Positions 1-13,586 of a stretch of DNA of 64,000 bases are shown piece by piece. This stretch comes from Hofstenia miamia. Its lineage: Eukaryota > Xenacoelomorpha > Acoela. Both the position numbers and the translations under genes were made by a program. The stretch is taken from positions 545,044-609,043 of the forward strand of contig SCFE01000055.1 in NCBI GenBank assembly GCA_004352715.1, read 5' to 3'. The notes below the pieces were generated by a model, which was not told the DNA's origin, ran no database searches, and worked only from the letters and a program-made list of their open reading frames with translations. Numbering within the stretch: the stretch's first letter is position 1; each line of letters opens with the position of its first letter.

Positions 1-559
1 GATCAAGAAATATTTTATTGTTAAATTATAAGAATAAATTTCTCTTATTAACAATCATCGTGATGTGTGCTTGCAACCTTGTACAGCTTGCCTTTTATGT
101 TTGCAGACTATATTAAAATATTTTCAAATATATTAATATATTCCTAAAAAAGTAATCGAAAAGAGATTTCCAAATAATTAATCTAATTCAAATTTCTTAG
201 TTTGAATGAAATTTGTGAACTACAAATTCAATCAAATGCATTTTTGCATCAAACATTCATTTTAAACTTAAACTGCCAACGAATTTGTTAAATTTTGATG
301 GTTTCTTGAAATCTTTTAAGTACTTAAAACTCTCTAACTAATAAAGATATTGAAAATTTGAAAACAACACATGATAGAGGATTATGTATTTTGGTTTATG
401 TGCCTGGTTGCTTTTGCCACACCCCACAATGGGCTTGTCTGATCTACTTACATAAAAATAACCAGTTACAATAACAACAACAACAACAACGTTTAATTTT
501 GCTTTAGTAAGAAATTGCTTATGTATGTTTACTAAACTAGACATAAGTGGAATATATTG
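1..559. other. Noncoding flank with (AAC)n microsatellite
   Basis: No supported gene. A short (AAC)n run lies at about 473-490. Read on the minus strand it falls just 3' of the LINE relic that follows, where LINE tails often carry a simple repeat; that link is inference. Confidence 0.5.
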
Positions 560-2170
560 CTTCATCCGGATGTTTAATCCATATTTTACTCCACGTAACC
601 TGTTTGATTGAGTATGATTGAGTATGTCTCGGGAGAATAAAGAAATTCAGTGGGTGTTGACAATGTTGTTCTCTCAAAGTAGTTTTTTTCGTTTAAGCTA
701 ACGCTCAACTTCAGAGGTAATTGGATATTTATGAGTAAGACTATTTGCGATTATTTTTTCAGTTCTATTATAAATTCTTCGTATACCGTTGTTTAAGCAG
801 TTGAGTATTCCAACAAAGAGAGGAGCACAATAATCAAATACAGATACTATACTGCATTGGAATATAGATCTTAGTGCTTTTTAAGAATCTTTTTTACAAA
901 CTCGGCGAAAAATAGTTAATCGTGAGGCAGCATTTGTGAAAGACAATTTCGAAGTGTGCATTCCACCAAAGTTTGTGATTTATCAAAATGCCAAGAATTT
1001 TAAAGAAGACGTTTCTGGTTATCAGGGAATAATTAAGGTCTGTTTCTGGATAAGTGCAAAGTTATAAACATCTGCGAGCATTTCTTTTTAACAGGCAAGG
1101 ATTACGATCATTACTGAAGTTATAGATATACATGTAATTGAAGTTTGTGGTGATTATATGATTTTGCTTGATACGCATAACTGAAGTCATATCATCTCTA
1201 AATTTCATTAGGATTTCATTTTTCCCAAATAACCTTAGATGTAAAAATGAATAGAATACGTCCAAGTATAGAAGATAGCTAAAACGATAGATCATAGCTA
1301 GAACTGTTAACTCAATTTTAGGACACTCTAAAGGTGCGATCAGTTAGATAAATAGAAATCCAATTAACAAAATTACTGAGAAATTCCAGTGATTTGTAAA
1401 TTAGAAAAAAAACTTAGTATGGGGAGCTGTGTCGAAGGATTTGCTCATGTCAAGCAATTGGAGAAGCACATCGTAACCGTCATCAAGAATGTTACTAATA
1501 TAGTCTAGAAGAATAATGAGAGCGGTGTATGCTGTTTTGTTTTTTTTGATATGCAAATTGAGAATGATCAATATAAGGAAGAAAATAAAGCAGCCTTGGC
1601 CATAAATTTTGAAAGGATTAATAATAAGGAAATTGGACGCAGATTTGAATCATCTGGAGTAGGTTTCTTCAGAAGTGGATGACTCTGGCGTCTTGAAGCA
1701 CGATGACAATTTTTGAAAATTAAATGATACATTTATAACGTCTGCCAAAGGTTCAGAAATCAGATGCGACAAGTTCTTACATAGTGTTTTTGGAATTCCA
1801 TCAGCACCAGTACCGTGATTCTTAATAGAATTAACGTATTTGAGAACGAAGAAGAGTGAGCAATAATTACTATCAACAGTAGACATCGAAATCTTTGATT
1901 AGAAAGACGATAACTCGCTCATAGACTTTCTGAAATGGACAGCAATATCTTGTACCGAGTCCGGTTTGTTCAGTATGTTGAGAAGCCGGGTTTTATTGTT
2001 GCCTTTAAATAAAGGATTGATATAATTGCCACGATTCATGTGCATTATGAGCTCTTTCTAGCAAGAGCGTTAGAAGCGACTGTCATTTCTTTAAGTTTGT
2101 GAGAATAGTGTCTCATAAACTTTGATTTTCTTTGTTCAATAGCAGAGCCCTTGCTTGTCTTTTGCGCCTA
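560..2170 (-). mobile_element. Decayed CR1/Jockey-like LINE, RT and C-terminal parts
   Basis: This is a relic of non-LTR retrotransposon ORF2 on the minus strand, broken by stops and frameshifts. In coding order it shows a pre-RT linker (about 2,040-1,890), an RT start with HGTGADGIPKTL (about 1,800), the motif A equivalent QLLDMSKSFDTAPH (about 1,458-1,428), IYLTDRTFRVS (about 1,360-1,330), a motif B remnant SSILGRILFIF (about 1,280-1,245) and the post-RT segment with FDYCAPLFVGIL (about 830-800). A tail resembling the WN-LP end of such proteins runs to about 560. I could not recover the catalytic F/YADD box, and no endonuclease domain is visible 5' of the linker, so the copy is 5' truncated and dead. 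Recognition rests on known motif order in the LINE RT family. The exact clade (CR1, L2 or Jockey) is uncertain. Confidence 0.75.
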
Positions 2171-4639
2171 AAATAGATTCATTAATCCAAGAAGGGTTTC
2201 ATCAATAATTTCTACTGTTTTAATAGATATGCATTCCTTGCAAACATAAAAACAACTATTAAAAATGATAAAGCTTTGTATCTAAAGAGTAAGGTATGCT
2301 AAGGCTAATTGCAGGGGTTCTCATAGGAGAAGGGTTCAGCCCACCTTGATTTTAAATTCGATTGGGACCCAGTCCCTCTTGTTAAAGTTATAATACGGTG
2401 TGGGGTGTTGTTGAGAAATCTAATGTGGTAAAAATATGATTAAAAATACATCGCTTAAGTTTAGAGACTCTTTGTTAAATATTTAGGAGTACAGCCCTGG
2501 TTAGTTGGTACTTCCACTGGCAATCAACCTTAGCATTAGCACAAATTTTCAACATTGCGTTGGACCATGCTTGCCAATAGTTTATTCATATGTCAGGATG
2601 CACAAATTTCATTATGTGTTTGGCAGAAATCCGGCTTGTGACAATTTTTCAAAATTAATTTTATATAAATCAATATGATTTCTTCAATTATACAGAAGTG
2701 TTTTGAAATTCCACGAATTTATACACTGTTACTCATTAGTATCCACATGGGAAAATAATGAACAGTATGTTTTAAAAATTTCAGAATTTCTTGAAGTTTT
2801 GTCATTTATATAAATCTGCATACAAATTTGTGTGACTTAGTACCCAATATACGTTAAAATATTTACAGCACACCTTACAAAAATATCACCGCGCCTTGAT
2901 TCATAGGACTAAAATGGGGAAGGGGGGGTGATGCACACATCCCATTGAATAATCAATGGATTCATGTTTGCCAGAAGTTGAAACAATTGGATCTTCCTTT
3001 GTAATTATGAAACTAATTTCATTTAAATCTGGTTGTATTACAATTTTAGATCATTTTGATAGCGCAAGAGTAATTAATGTTTCATTTGTCTTTTTTCTCT
3101 AAATTGAAGGAATGTTCATCCAAATGCCCGATCTTGGTGAAACTAACGCATGAATATTTTGCATAATCTATTTTTCGTTGATTTGATAATTAACAATAAA
3201 AGTTGAAACAGTCATAGAAATCGAAGAAGAACTTTTGATTAAAATCGGTAAACTGCATTCTTACAAAAATTTCGAGAACATATTATAGAATTGGAAAAAA
3301 AATTAACCTGGAAAATATTATTATATAATGCACCGCGATCTCTGACAATGAGCACGGCACACTTCAATGGTTTTAGGACGTATATCCACATATAAAGTAA
3401 CAGTTAAATTTCGTTGTTGGAGAACTTAAATCTCGTTGAAGAAGTACTCCATGCATAGCAATAGGCTTTAGTCTTTTTAAAGGGATAGCAGGCCGATTAA
3501 AGTTTAACTTAAATTATGATAAATTTCTTCGAATAGTTATTGTAAATTGCCTTGAAAACGCATAAAATTATAGTAAAAACACATAGTTTTCAATTCCGTT
3601 GTAAATCGATTCCATATAATGCTAACCATAAAGCAGATATAAGGATTTACCTTAAACAATTGCGGATAATCTTGCAGAAAATTTAATTACACAAAATCTC
3701 GAAAAAATGTAATCAAAATGTGCTCATTGCAAAACCAAAACAATCCTGATTAGTGTTGACCTCAATTTTCCACCAAATCATGTGTAATCTCGATTTTTAA
3801 ATGAATTTCTTATTATTTTCTAAATTAACTTACCAGAAGCATTTCTAAAAGCATTATTCTAAGATTTCCAATTTTCAAATTTGTTTTGGTTTATCAACAT
3901 TAAATATGGTTTCTGACCTGATTCCATACTTTCCGTATTTTCTTCTTTGCTTATATCTGTTCATTTATCGACAATGTCCCAAAATAGTTGACACTTCTAA
4001 CACCTGACTAACAAATGATAATAAGCGAATTTTTCTTCAATACGTTTGCTATTTGCAAGCATATGTCATTAAAAATTGCCATATATTTTCGATATTTTCC
4101 ATTGTTATTTGCAATTCATTAACAATCTCCTTGTGGATTACGCAATGCTCAGTCAAATACTAACAGAATCAAGCCCAAGATGTTAATTCCGTCTCACACA
4201 CACACACACATTGTTTGCACCAGAGGCTTATCCAAGTGACATGAGGAATATCCCTTTTCAGATTTCCAAGAATAATTTTTTTACTGAAAAATATTTACAA
4301 AAAAAATGAAAACTAAGATTTTAAAATAATGCATTTTTGGTCTATTTGATAGTACCGGAGGCTTCCATTATATAATTAATCATTCTATTTGATCAACACT
4401 AATTGTCCTTATTCAGAAACCATGTGTGCGTTGTTAGCTGATATATTATTACAAGTTATTCATCGTCTATGTTCAACCCAGTGCCTAAATCATCGACAGC
4501 GTGATTTGTAGATTCAGAAGGAGTAAAGCATGATCTAAATCGTGATGAATTCCGCGGCATAATTATTAAACAATTTGTACATTATGATTGAAAATTTGCA
4601 TAACATACATCAAGCTTCGTAATGTTTATTTGGAATTTC
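2171..4639. other. Anonymous AT-rich DNA
   Basis: No coding or RNA gene recognised. It holds a short (CA)n run near 4,197-4,210 and a G-tract near 2,915-2,930. All open frames are short and lack protein-like composition. Confidence 0.5.
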
Positions 4640-4780
4640 TATTGAATTCTCCCCACGAACAACATATAAGCGGACTATTACACAGTGCATTGCAACCACT
4701 TGGGTATGCGCGTGGCAATGTGGAATTCATTACCAAAGATTCTTGTAGCAATGCAACTAATTTGTGGGGAAACTCAATTT
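4640..4780 (+). mobile_element. Possible LINE ORF2 C-terminal relic
   Basis: One plus-strand frame reads MRVAMWNSLPKILVAM. This resembles the conserved WNSLP block near the C terminus of CR1/Jockey LINE ORF2 proteins, where a hydrophobic stretch and WN-LP precede the last residues. It stops just before a (TA)n array at about 4,783-4,812, a plausible 3' junction. No RT motif is visible upstream, so this would be a very short, strongly 5'-truncated copy. A chance match over so few residues is possible. Confidence 0.35.
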
Positions 4781-6069
4781 AGTATATATATATATATATA
4801 TAATATATATATAGTAGCATTCCTATTGATGATCCATGTTGACTACAGCCTCCAGTGTATCGCTATGTTGCTGGACACTCATTCATAGTACTTCATATGC
4901 AATACCTGAATATTTCAAGATAAGGGATTGCAATTTTTGGGATTTCAATTCCGCGATTGAAAACTTTGTTTGGGATTACGAAACCTTCTACAGAGCAAAA
5001 CGTATATATATATATATACCTCCTTTATAAACTGGTATATCCTACAAAAGCACTACTGTACTTGAAGATCCCAAGAAAGCAAGTTCAAATACTGTCCAAT
5101 GTATTCCGATTTAAAATCATAGCGATTCAACATCTAGTACAGAAACTTCAGTACAACAATAATATGCTCTTCATTTTAAAATTATTTTGTTCAGCCATTG
5201 TAACATAAATATTAACATATGAACAGTGAAGCAAACGCCACATCAATTGAAACATATTTGCCGAATACTTTGGGAGTTGCGAACAACTATCAGATGAATT
5301 TATGCATACAAAAAAGTCACAGACTATTGTCACTTTGAATACTTGAGACCTAACTGTTAATATCTATTGTATGTTTGAAAAAGTGGTTGCTTAATCTGAA
5401 ATACCTTAAGCTCTTCTAGTTTTAACAAACATTTCGAATGTTCATATCGAACACCCGGACTAGCTCGACAAAATTGCGGACATTGATTCACGTTTGCGTG
5501 ACATAGTTTGTAAAGAATTGGATTTTAAAGCTTAAGATTCAATCGTTTAATTCCGAAAAAAATGTAAGTAAGTTTACTATAAGCTAATGCTATGTGATAA
5601 AAACAAATGTTTGGCTATAACAACGTGCCAGACCTTTTACAATTATTAGAAAATATAAAAAAAAAATTTCAAAGAATAACAGAATTTCCTTATTAATCCA
5701 ATATATTATCTGAATTCACTTAAACTTAGATCTTTTCATTCTCTTCGAAAACCCTGTCAGGCCTTCCATTTTTATTTGCAATGCACTCTTCAGCGGTATT
5801 CCGCCATTTACTAAACAGAAAACGGATGCATCAATAGTGCCACATTTTTCTATTGTAGGCTTAGTTGGTCCACTTGTTTGATTGACACAATATGTGTACT
5901 TTTAACTGTTGTAATCACTGCGAACGTAGACCATCATTGATTGCCATTTTGTTAAATGTACTCTGAGTTTCATTAAAACTCAAGTTACCACTGTCAATGA
6001 GAAAATTATCAGGTTCAGCTAAATGTTCACTTAATTACAAATTATAAATAAACTTTGCCACTGTGACAA
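4781..6069. other. AT-rich DNA with short (TA)n arrays
   Basis: Contains (TA)n runs at about 4,783-4,812 and 5,003-5,018. No gene is supported; the small overlapping frames here are low-complexity or lack recognisable motifs. Confidence 0.45.
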
Positions 6070-6228
6070 TTAGTTACTAATGTCTACTGGATCTTCTTCA
6101 TCATTGAGTACATTATGTTCCTCACTAATTATACAATTTTCTCCATCACGTTTACTACTTGTGCTTAAAATACCAGCAAAGGCTCCTGTTGCATATAGTT
6201 CGGCTTCTCTATTAAATCTTGTATTCAT
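6070..6228 (-). CDS. Small unidentified ORF or exon, 52 residues
   Basis: A minus-strand frame opens with ATG at 6,228 and ends at TAA 6,072-6,070. Unlike most frames here, which are rich in I, F, K, N and Y, it has a balanced composition: a central ELYATGAFAGILSTSS, then an acidic tail with EEH and NDEEDPVD. I do not recognise the family. It could be a terminal exon of a spliced gene, a fragment of a mobile element, or chance. The frame is closed by a stop about 10 codons before the ATG, and I see no clear splice acceptor, so a single-exon reading is the simplest one. Confidence 0.22.
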   Translation of the reverse strand: MNTRFNREAELYATGAFAGILSTSSKRDGENCIISEEHNVLNDEEDPVDISN

Positions 6229-7360
6229 TTCTTTTGCCAATAAAATGTTTAGGGTTGGAGTTTAGTGATCTATTAGATATACAAGCTCCTGCTGTGAAAT
6301 TAAAGAATTTTTTAATTGAAATGTGCAAAGCCAATGTATATGCAAGCTTGGAGGCCTGAGCACCTCATAGTAGTTAAAGGGCTAATAGGGTTAGAGTTTA
6401 AGCTTTGGTATATATGGAAGTCTCGAATTAATTAATCCTAGAACTTTGATTCATATTTCAATTCTTACATGAGATCCATTAATTAATTGCTTCAGAAATC
6501 TTGTAAACAAACAGACAGTCTTGCGCGAAAACAATACCTCCTTTGAGAAGGTAGGAACAATTAAATTGTTGACAACCTTGATTTTCGACGTAAGTTAAAG
6601 AAAATAAAACAATTTCAAGGTGATCTGACTGAATTAATAGCCTATTTAGAATCCGCATTTTTATAAGAGATTTATTACATAAAATGTGAGAATTTTTGTT
6701 GGATTTGAGTGCATCTAAAGCTATGCCAATCGGTTAGGTCTCGTATGTATAATGTTGATCGATTTCTGAAGAAGTTAGCATACATAATTTACGCCATAAT
6801 TTTATCAGTTTCACTAATGAAAGAGAAATGTCTCTATTTCTTTGTACATAATAAATTCGTTGGCAATGGTTTATTTGTTATATGTGATCAGACGAATCGA
6901 AGACTTTTGTAAATAATCTCTTAGGAAGGTTATGTTTTGTTAGAGAGTATATTTAGAACTGTTATTATTTGTTTTTCGGTTGAAGTTGATGTCAGGTTGA
7001 TTGAAGTTTTGAAAGCGTAATGGGAAATCGCTTGCAGTAGCTGTCAACATTCTTTTCCAATTGTCACTTTCCACTCAAACGCTAGGCCTTCTATTTAGGC
7101 CTCAACATTCGTCACATTTATTGATTGCATTGCGGATTCACTAAATTTATTATATTACTTCTCTATTTTTTTAATCAATTTAAGTGGAAAATATCGAAAT
7201 AATTTCTCGTCAATTGTGACTCTAATTTGGTTTTGAAATTCCACCAATTTTCTTTGTGCCCATCACTTTTCAAGTGATTATTTTACAATAACATATAATT
7301 ATTCTTTTGTTTTGAAATTATACACTATAACAGGATTGTAAAGATACCACTGAATATCTA

Positions 7361-7362
<2 letters not shown>
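6229..7362. other. Anonymous AT-rich DNA
   Basis: No gene, RNA or mobile element recognised. Confidence 0.45.

Positions 7363-7418
<56 letters not shown>
7363..7418. repeat. (TA)n microsatellite
   Basis: Uninterrupted TA dinucleotide array of about 56 bp. Confidence 0.95.
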
Positions 7419-7420
<2 letters not shown>

Positions 7421-8190
7421 TCGCTTTGTATTTGTCGGTGTTTTGGGATATTGGTTAGGCGAGCTGAACCGTGATCGCTTATGAACCTACCAAAATAAAA
7501 ACAACCCAGTGGGATCACATAGTACAGAAAGTTGCATGGGACTGAGACCAAATCTATTGGATTAAAATAAAACTGGGACCCATAACCCTAACCGATATGT
7601 ATCATCGACCTAATGAAATTTGTGCACAGATAACTGGTTTGTGTAAACCAGCCTAAGCCGGTCCTGCTAAGAAAGTTAACTGACTTCCACCTTAACCGGC
7701 TTCGAAAAATAATGCCGATTTAACCTGTGTTGTAAAATAAGTGTGCAATGATTTCTAAAAAGTTATATATATATATATCAGGCGCATTACATTTTTTTTA
7801 GAAAATTTATTTTAGTGTGTTTTTAAATTTTGAAACCAAAATATTTAGTTTTTTAAGTACATTTTTATTGACCATAGAACAGGTACCAATAAAGGCATGC
7901 ATATGTATATATAAGCCTTCTTAGATATTAGCTTCATACATATAGTTTTATCATCTAGGTGTGTGAATAAATTAATCATGTCTAGAAATCACAAGTTTCG
8001 AACTCTGTAAAGAATCGCAGATATTAAAGATATTTGTTGTTTGGGAATGTACGATCACCTTCAGGTGATGATAGATATGAAGTATTTGCAAACCACACGT
8101 ACATCTCTATACAGCTACTGATGACAATAAAATTGAGATTATGCAGCATAGACAATCAAAGCACTTAAAACTCGTTATATCAACTCACTA
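7419..8190. other. Locally GC-richer anonymous block
   Basis: From about 7,420 to 7,740 the GC content is visibly above the surroundings. It contains an AGCCGG and CCGGCT pair about 45 bp apart as an inverted repeat. No open frame or known element was recognised. An old non-autonomous element is possible but unsupported. The rest, to 8,190, is AT-rich with nothing recognised. Confidence 0.35.
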
Positions 8191-8466
8191 ATATATATAT
8201 ATATATATATATATATNNNNNNNNNNNNNNNNNNNNNNNNNNNNNNNNNNNNNNNNNNNNNNNNNNNNNNNNNNNNNNNNNNNNNNNNNNNNNNNNNNNN
8301 NNNNNNNNNNNNNNNNNNNNNNNNNNNNNNNNNNNNNNNNNNNNNNNNNNNNNNNNNNNNNNNNNNNNNNNNNNNNNNNNNNNNNNNNNNNNNNNNNNNN
8401 NNNNNNNNNNNNNNNNNNNNNNNNNNNNNNNNNNNNNNNNNNNNNNNNNNNNNNATATATATATAT
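8191..8466. other. Assembly gap (238 N) inside a (TA)n array
   Basis: N from 8,217 to 8,454, bordered on both sides by (TA)n. The array itself probably caused the break. The non-round length suggests an estimated gap size. Confidence 0.95.
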
Positions 8467-11400
8467 TAATCTCTTCTTAGAAATTGTTAAGGAAAAATAC
8501 ATTTTTGAAAAATTATTGAAAACATAATTTTGGTATCTTAACAGTATATGACTAATTTTTTAGTTATTCCAAGAATTGCACTAGATGGTAAAATGCAATA
8601 CATGAACATATGTATGGCTTCATTTGATGCAATCAATTAAAACATCCTCACAACAAGACTATCGGTTTTCAGTGATATTTTTAATGCAATTTATAATTCC
8701 GTCATTAATTCAGTACTTTGAAAAGTTATTCAAATTTGATTTTTGTTATTCTCACTTTACTTTAAGGCATCAGTCTCTTGCATGATTGCGAATTGATCCA
8801 TTTTTTCATTTAATCCTTAAATGGCCTGGTGTCCTTTTAAAAGGACAAACCATTTTTTCATGCTTACAAAGAACTTTTTTCAAGCTCATTAGTAAATATG
8901 GAATTGGTGAGTCTTGGACTTGCTTCAATGTAATTTTGAAAATTTGCAATTAATTGTATGGCTGTATTTAAAGTACTTGTAGGGATTAATAATTTTTCTT
9001 TGAAAATTGCGAATTCTTAAAAAATGCTTAGTCTCTCCATACCTAATGTTTATGTAAATATAAGGGATACAAATGTAATGAATTTCCCTCACACTAATTC
9101 AATCTCTTTGTTTTGGAAATCCTAACACTGAATTTATTAGATTTAAGTCTAAATCAAGAATTCATTTTCGAACACTTGTAGATTATTTCAGAAATTGAAG
9201 TTTAGATATAAATCTAAAAAACAAAATAATTTAGGGAATCTGTTTTAGTCCCTAATCATGCTCCCAAAGAAATTCTATATAAGCAATAAAGATATTGCAA
9301 GAGGAAAAGGGTTTATGTGATTTCCATTGTATTTTATGAGAAATTTACTATGCAATTTTCTGCATAAAATAATGCGAAAAATATACATTCAGGATAATTA
9401 TTAAGTGGATTTGATACATTTAATAAGTGCACTTTAGCTTCGATCAAAATACACTCTTTCCACATATTAAAGTGCACTTAATCTCCAAACGTTTTTTAAG
9501 AGTATGGCAGCGATGCTACCCTTGGTTACTAAACGAACACAATGTTTCCATTTGGTTGTGAAAATTATATTTTCTACAAGTGCGATTTTTCCGCAACCAA
9601 AATATAAAATTGCAACATTGTCACTCCCAAAGCTACCTTTCGGGTTTGAAATTATTGCAATTAGACCGCTATGTTGATTTGGCATTTCCATTTTATTAAT
9701 AAATTCGTAATCTGTTATATGGAAATTTTTGCATAATTTTTCTTAGATGGATATTTTAGTCAAAATATAATACATTTAACTTATTCTACAAATTTTGTCC
9801 AATATACCGAAAGCCAATTATAATTATTAAGGAACGTTTTCCGGTCTAATTTATTAAATATCAAAACCATTCTATTGCAAATAAATTCCAATAAAATATT
9901 TCCTCTATAAATGTACATATAATGGATTCTATTTATCCAAGTAAGCATTATTGTCTGTTAGAGACTGACTGCGCTAACTATAATATTTATAATATATTTA
10001 AGAGTCTATCCACACCTAGTTAATTCTCGATTGCACATCTAAATTGCATATACGCATCATATAAATTTAATTTATTTCCGAGAATTGAATTAAACATACG
10101 TTGCGACATTTTAATGCTCATTTTAAACAGCCATACTTTTACGCATAACTATAACTAAGAATCATAATGTTTTAAATACATTTGAATTTTTTCAACCCTC
10201 ACTACACTGCATAGTCGCCATGTGACATTTTGGCGGCTTCAATATCATATGAGACTTATCTAATTATGCTTAAAATTTGAAAATTGATGTATTGCATTTC
10301 ATAATGATCGGTTTCTTTCATGCCTCCTTCACTACTACCAATCAAGTGGTCAATTGGATTACCAGGTCAGCTATTTTGTACAACCAGTTGGTCGCTTATG
10401 TAATCGGATGAAGCGGATCTAGTGGTTTCAACAACGGGCCAAGCTATAAAACAAAATTTGATTGTCTCTGATTCTCTGTTGCTTTGGCATTGCATTTTGC
10501 ATCCTCCGATGTAGCCGAAATATATTCAATGCATGTCCAACCTGATTATTGTTCTTACATATTGTCAAAAAGGTTAACAGGTCGCTAGATCGCATCTCCG
10601 GTTTGTTCCCCATAATAAGCATTATTTCATGAATTTGTTAACCCTATTTTCTTAAGTATGTTTTGAACACATTGCCAGAAATTTTTCAATCAACACTTTT
10701 TTCATTAATAAAGATGTTTTTTTACTATATATTATTTATATTCGTGTCTATACATGATAAAAGAATTGAGGTCGATCAAATTTATAAGCAACTCCTCATG
10801 ATGCTTTGAAGAAAATCTTTCCAATTCTGACGCAGGAAATGCATCATGAGAGCTATTGAGGAGTATTTTAATTATACTGCTATATGTGTTACAAAGCAAC
10901 ATTTGTACTCATTACGTCTCTTCTCACAGTCAACGTAAGCGAAATTAAGAAAATGCATTTGATCAACTTTGTTTGAATCTCATAGAAATTCCGATGTAGT
11001 TTGCATTTAAATTCAATTACTGAAAGATATCAATTATTTTTTTGGATCATCTTATGTCCACCAATATTTTCCAGCTATAAATTTTCGATGAAAGACATGA
11101 AGAAATTATTAATGATGACTGCTTAGGTCTGGTGTGACGAACCATTCCACAATCGTGCTTTAGTTGCCTAGATATAGCTCAGTATAGGACCTTCGATTGA
11201 TTGATTGTTAATTGATAATTGACTGATTCAATTATCGATTAGTTATAGTCAAAATTGCTTGCATTATTCAAACTTCTAAAATTTTTTGTATGAACTAATC
11301 ATAGTTTGGCAGTGCATTTTACTGATCTAAACTCTAACCATAAACCTAAACACCTTTTCTTTCGATATTTTCGTGAAAAAAGAATTGTGAAAAAATCCGT

Positions 11401-12506
11401 CAATATTGATTTGGCAAATTGATTGACTATTGTGATTTGACTATGGAACAGCATTCAAGCAAAATTACTATGTATTATTTTTAGAAAGGATTGGAGATTG
11501 CTCATCAACAGCAATGAACACCAAACAAAAGCAATAAAAAAGCCAATGCTAATCATACAGATAACGTTATGTAATGCAGCATTGATGCATAAAAAATAAA
11601 TAACGAAAAACATTAAAAGAAGTTTTTTGCTTAGTAAGATTTTTGGAAGCATCTTTGCTTAAATAATCGTTCAATATTAGAATCGACGAACTCTCAAGTG
11701 CATACTAAAATTTTCGTTGAGGCAGCTCTTATAGATTTAGTTGCATTTATTTATTATATGACATGCAAATATTTAAAATTGCAAAATAGATTTAACCTTC
11801 TATTTGCTTCACCTAAGTTCAACAACCTCAATTTGCCTCAATAGCCTAATTCAAATTGGTAGATCCACTTTATGTATTCTCTAAGTATGCAACAAATTTG
11901 TGTTTCTTTGCAGTGTCGAAAATAAAAGGTATAAGTGCTAATACTGTGCAATATCTAGAGGCGGTTCTTAATAAATGGCAATGTTGTCATTCATGAACGA
12001 TTGTAAATCGCACGAAAATCTTTGTCGACCGCAGACTTGTCACCTTCGGTTTAGATGGATTAAAACTTGATCGATCATTTGATTGCTTAATTTTTGTCTA
12101 TGTATCCCTTACTAAATCAGTGTATTATAGCATGTTGCTAAGGAAACCAAAATTGCCGAGTAAATAATTTTGAAGATTCACAAGTAATTTTTGGGGCAAT
12201 TTGTTCTCTTTATTTTTAAAGCTTGTTTGATATTTATAGAATGATATATTTTGTATCTTCTTTAACATAGGTAAGCACTTGCATAAAATGAATGTAAATT
12301 TTAAAACTTGTTTTTTAATAGGATTTTTCAATTTTGAATAACTTGAATGCAATTTTTATGAGTATGGATCATTTTTTGTATTTTCTAATGATATGTTTTA
12401 ACAAACATCGAAAAGCACTTGTCGGCAAAAATTGGTGAAAGTATTATTACTTGAACTTTTATTTTATGGGTTCGATTTTAACTCCAATCTTAAGATCAAA
12501 ATTGCT
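8467..12506. other. Anonymous AT-rich DNA
   Basis: No supported gene. Two minus-strand frames at 9,467-9,691 and 10,428-10,622 have somewhat mixed composition but no recognisable motif. A palindromic element at 8,819-8,855 is listed separately. Confidence 0.45.
8819..8855. repeat. Palindrome, 18 bp perfect core with outer arms
   Basis: The core TGTCCTTTTAAAAGGACA (8,830-8,847) is a perfect palindrome. It is enclosed by outer arms AAATGG (8,819-8,824) and CCATTT (8,850-8,855), giving an interrupted inverted repeat of about 37 bp. The sequence CTTAAATGG at the left edge contains TTAA, the target site of piggyBac-type transposons, so a solo terminal repeat is one possible source. That is inference. 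Confidence 0.6.
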
Positions 12507-13586
12507 TATATATATATATATATATATACCTATATTTGTCTATCTACTATATATATATATATATATNNNNNNNNNNNNNNNNNNNNNNNNNNNNNNNNNN
12601 NNNNNNNNNNNNNNNNNNNNNNNNNNNNNNNNNNNNNNNNNNNNNNNNNNNNNNNNNNNNNNNNNNNNNNNNNNNNNNNNNNNNNNNNNNNNNNNNNNNN
12701 NNNNNNNNNNNNNNNNNNNNNNNNNNNNNNNNNNNNNNNNNNNNNNNNNNNNNNNNNNNNNNNNNNNNNNNNNNNNNNNNNNNNNNNNNNNNNNNNNNNN
12801 NNNNNNNNNNNNNNNNNNNNNNNNNNNNNNNNNNNNNNNNNNNNNNNNNNNNNNNNNNNNNNNNNNNNNNNNNNNNNNNNNNNNNNNNNNNNNNNNNNNN
12901 NNNNNNNNNNNNNNNNNNNNNNNNNNNNNNNNNNNNNNNNNNNNNNNNNNNNNNNNNNNNNNNNNNNNNNNNNNNNNNNNNNNNNNNNNNNNNNNNNNNN
13001 NNNNNNNNNNNNNNNNNNNNNNNNNNNNNNNNNNNNNNNNNNNNNNNNNNNNNNNNNNNNNNNNNNNNNNNNNNNNNNNNNNNNNNNNNNNNNNNNNNNN
13101 NNNNNNNNNNNNNNNNNNNNNNNNNNNNNNNNNNNNNNNNNNNNNNNNNNNNNNNNNNNNNNNNNNNNNNNNNNNNNNNNNNNNNNNNNNNNNNNNNNNN
13201 NNNNNNNNNNNNNNNNNNNNNNNNNNNNNNNNNNNNNNNNNNNNNNNNNNNNNNNNNNNNNNNNNNNNNNNNNNNNNNNNNNNNNNNNNNNNNNNNNNNN
13301 NNNNNNNNNNNNNNNNNNNNNNNNNNNNNNNNNNNNNNNNNNNNNNNNNNNNNNNNNNNNNNNNNNNNNNNNNNNNNNNNNNNNNNNNNNNNNNNNNNNN
13401 NNNNNNNNNNNNNNNNNNNNNNNNNNNNNNNNNNNNNNNNNNNNNNNNNNNNNNNNNNNNNNNNNNNNNNNNNNNNNNNNNNNNNNNNNNNNNNNNNNNN
13501 NNNNNNNNNNNNNNNNNNNNNNNNNNNNNNNNNNNNNNNNNNNNNNNNNNNNNNNNNNNNNNNNNNTATATATATATATATATATA
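12507..13586. other. Assembly gap of exactly 1,000 N between (TA)n arrays
   Basis: N from 12,567 to 13,566, exactly 1,000. (TA)n arrays flank it (about 12,507-12,528, 12,549-12,566 and 13,567-13,586). The fixed size marks a scaffolding placeholder of unknown true length, not measured sequence. Confidence 0.95.

Noticed and set aside
10428-10622. 64-codon minus-strand frame with mixed composition
   Set aside because: No motif, closed by stops on both sides, no splice context. Insufficient for a gene call.
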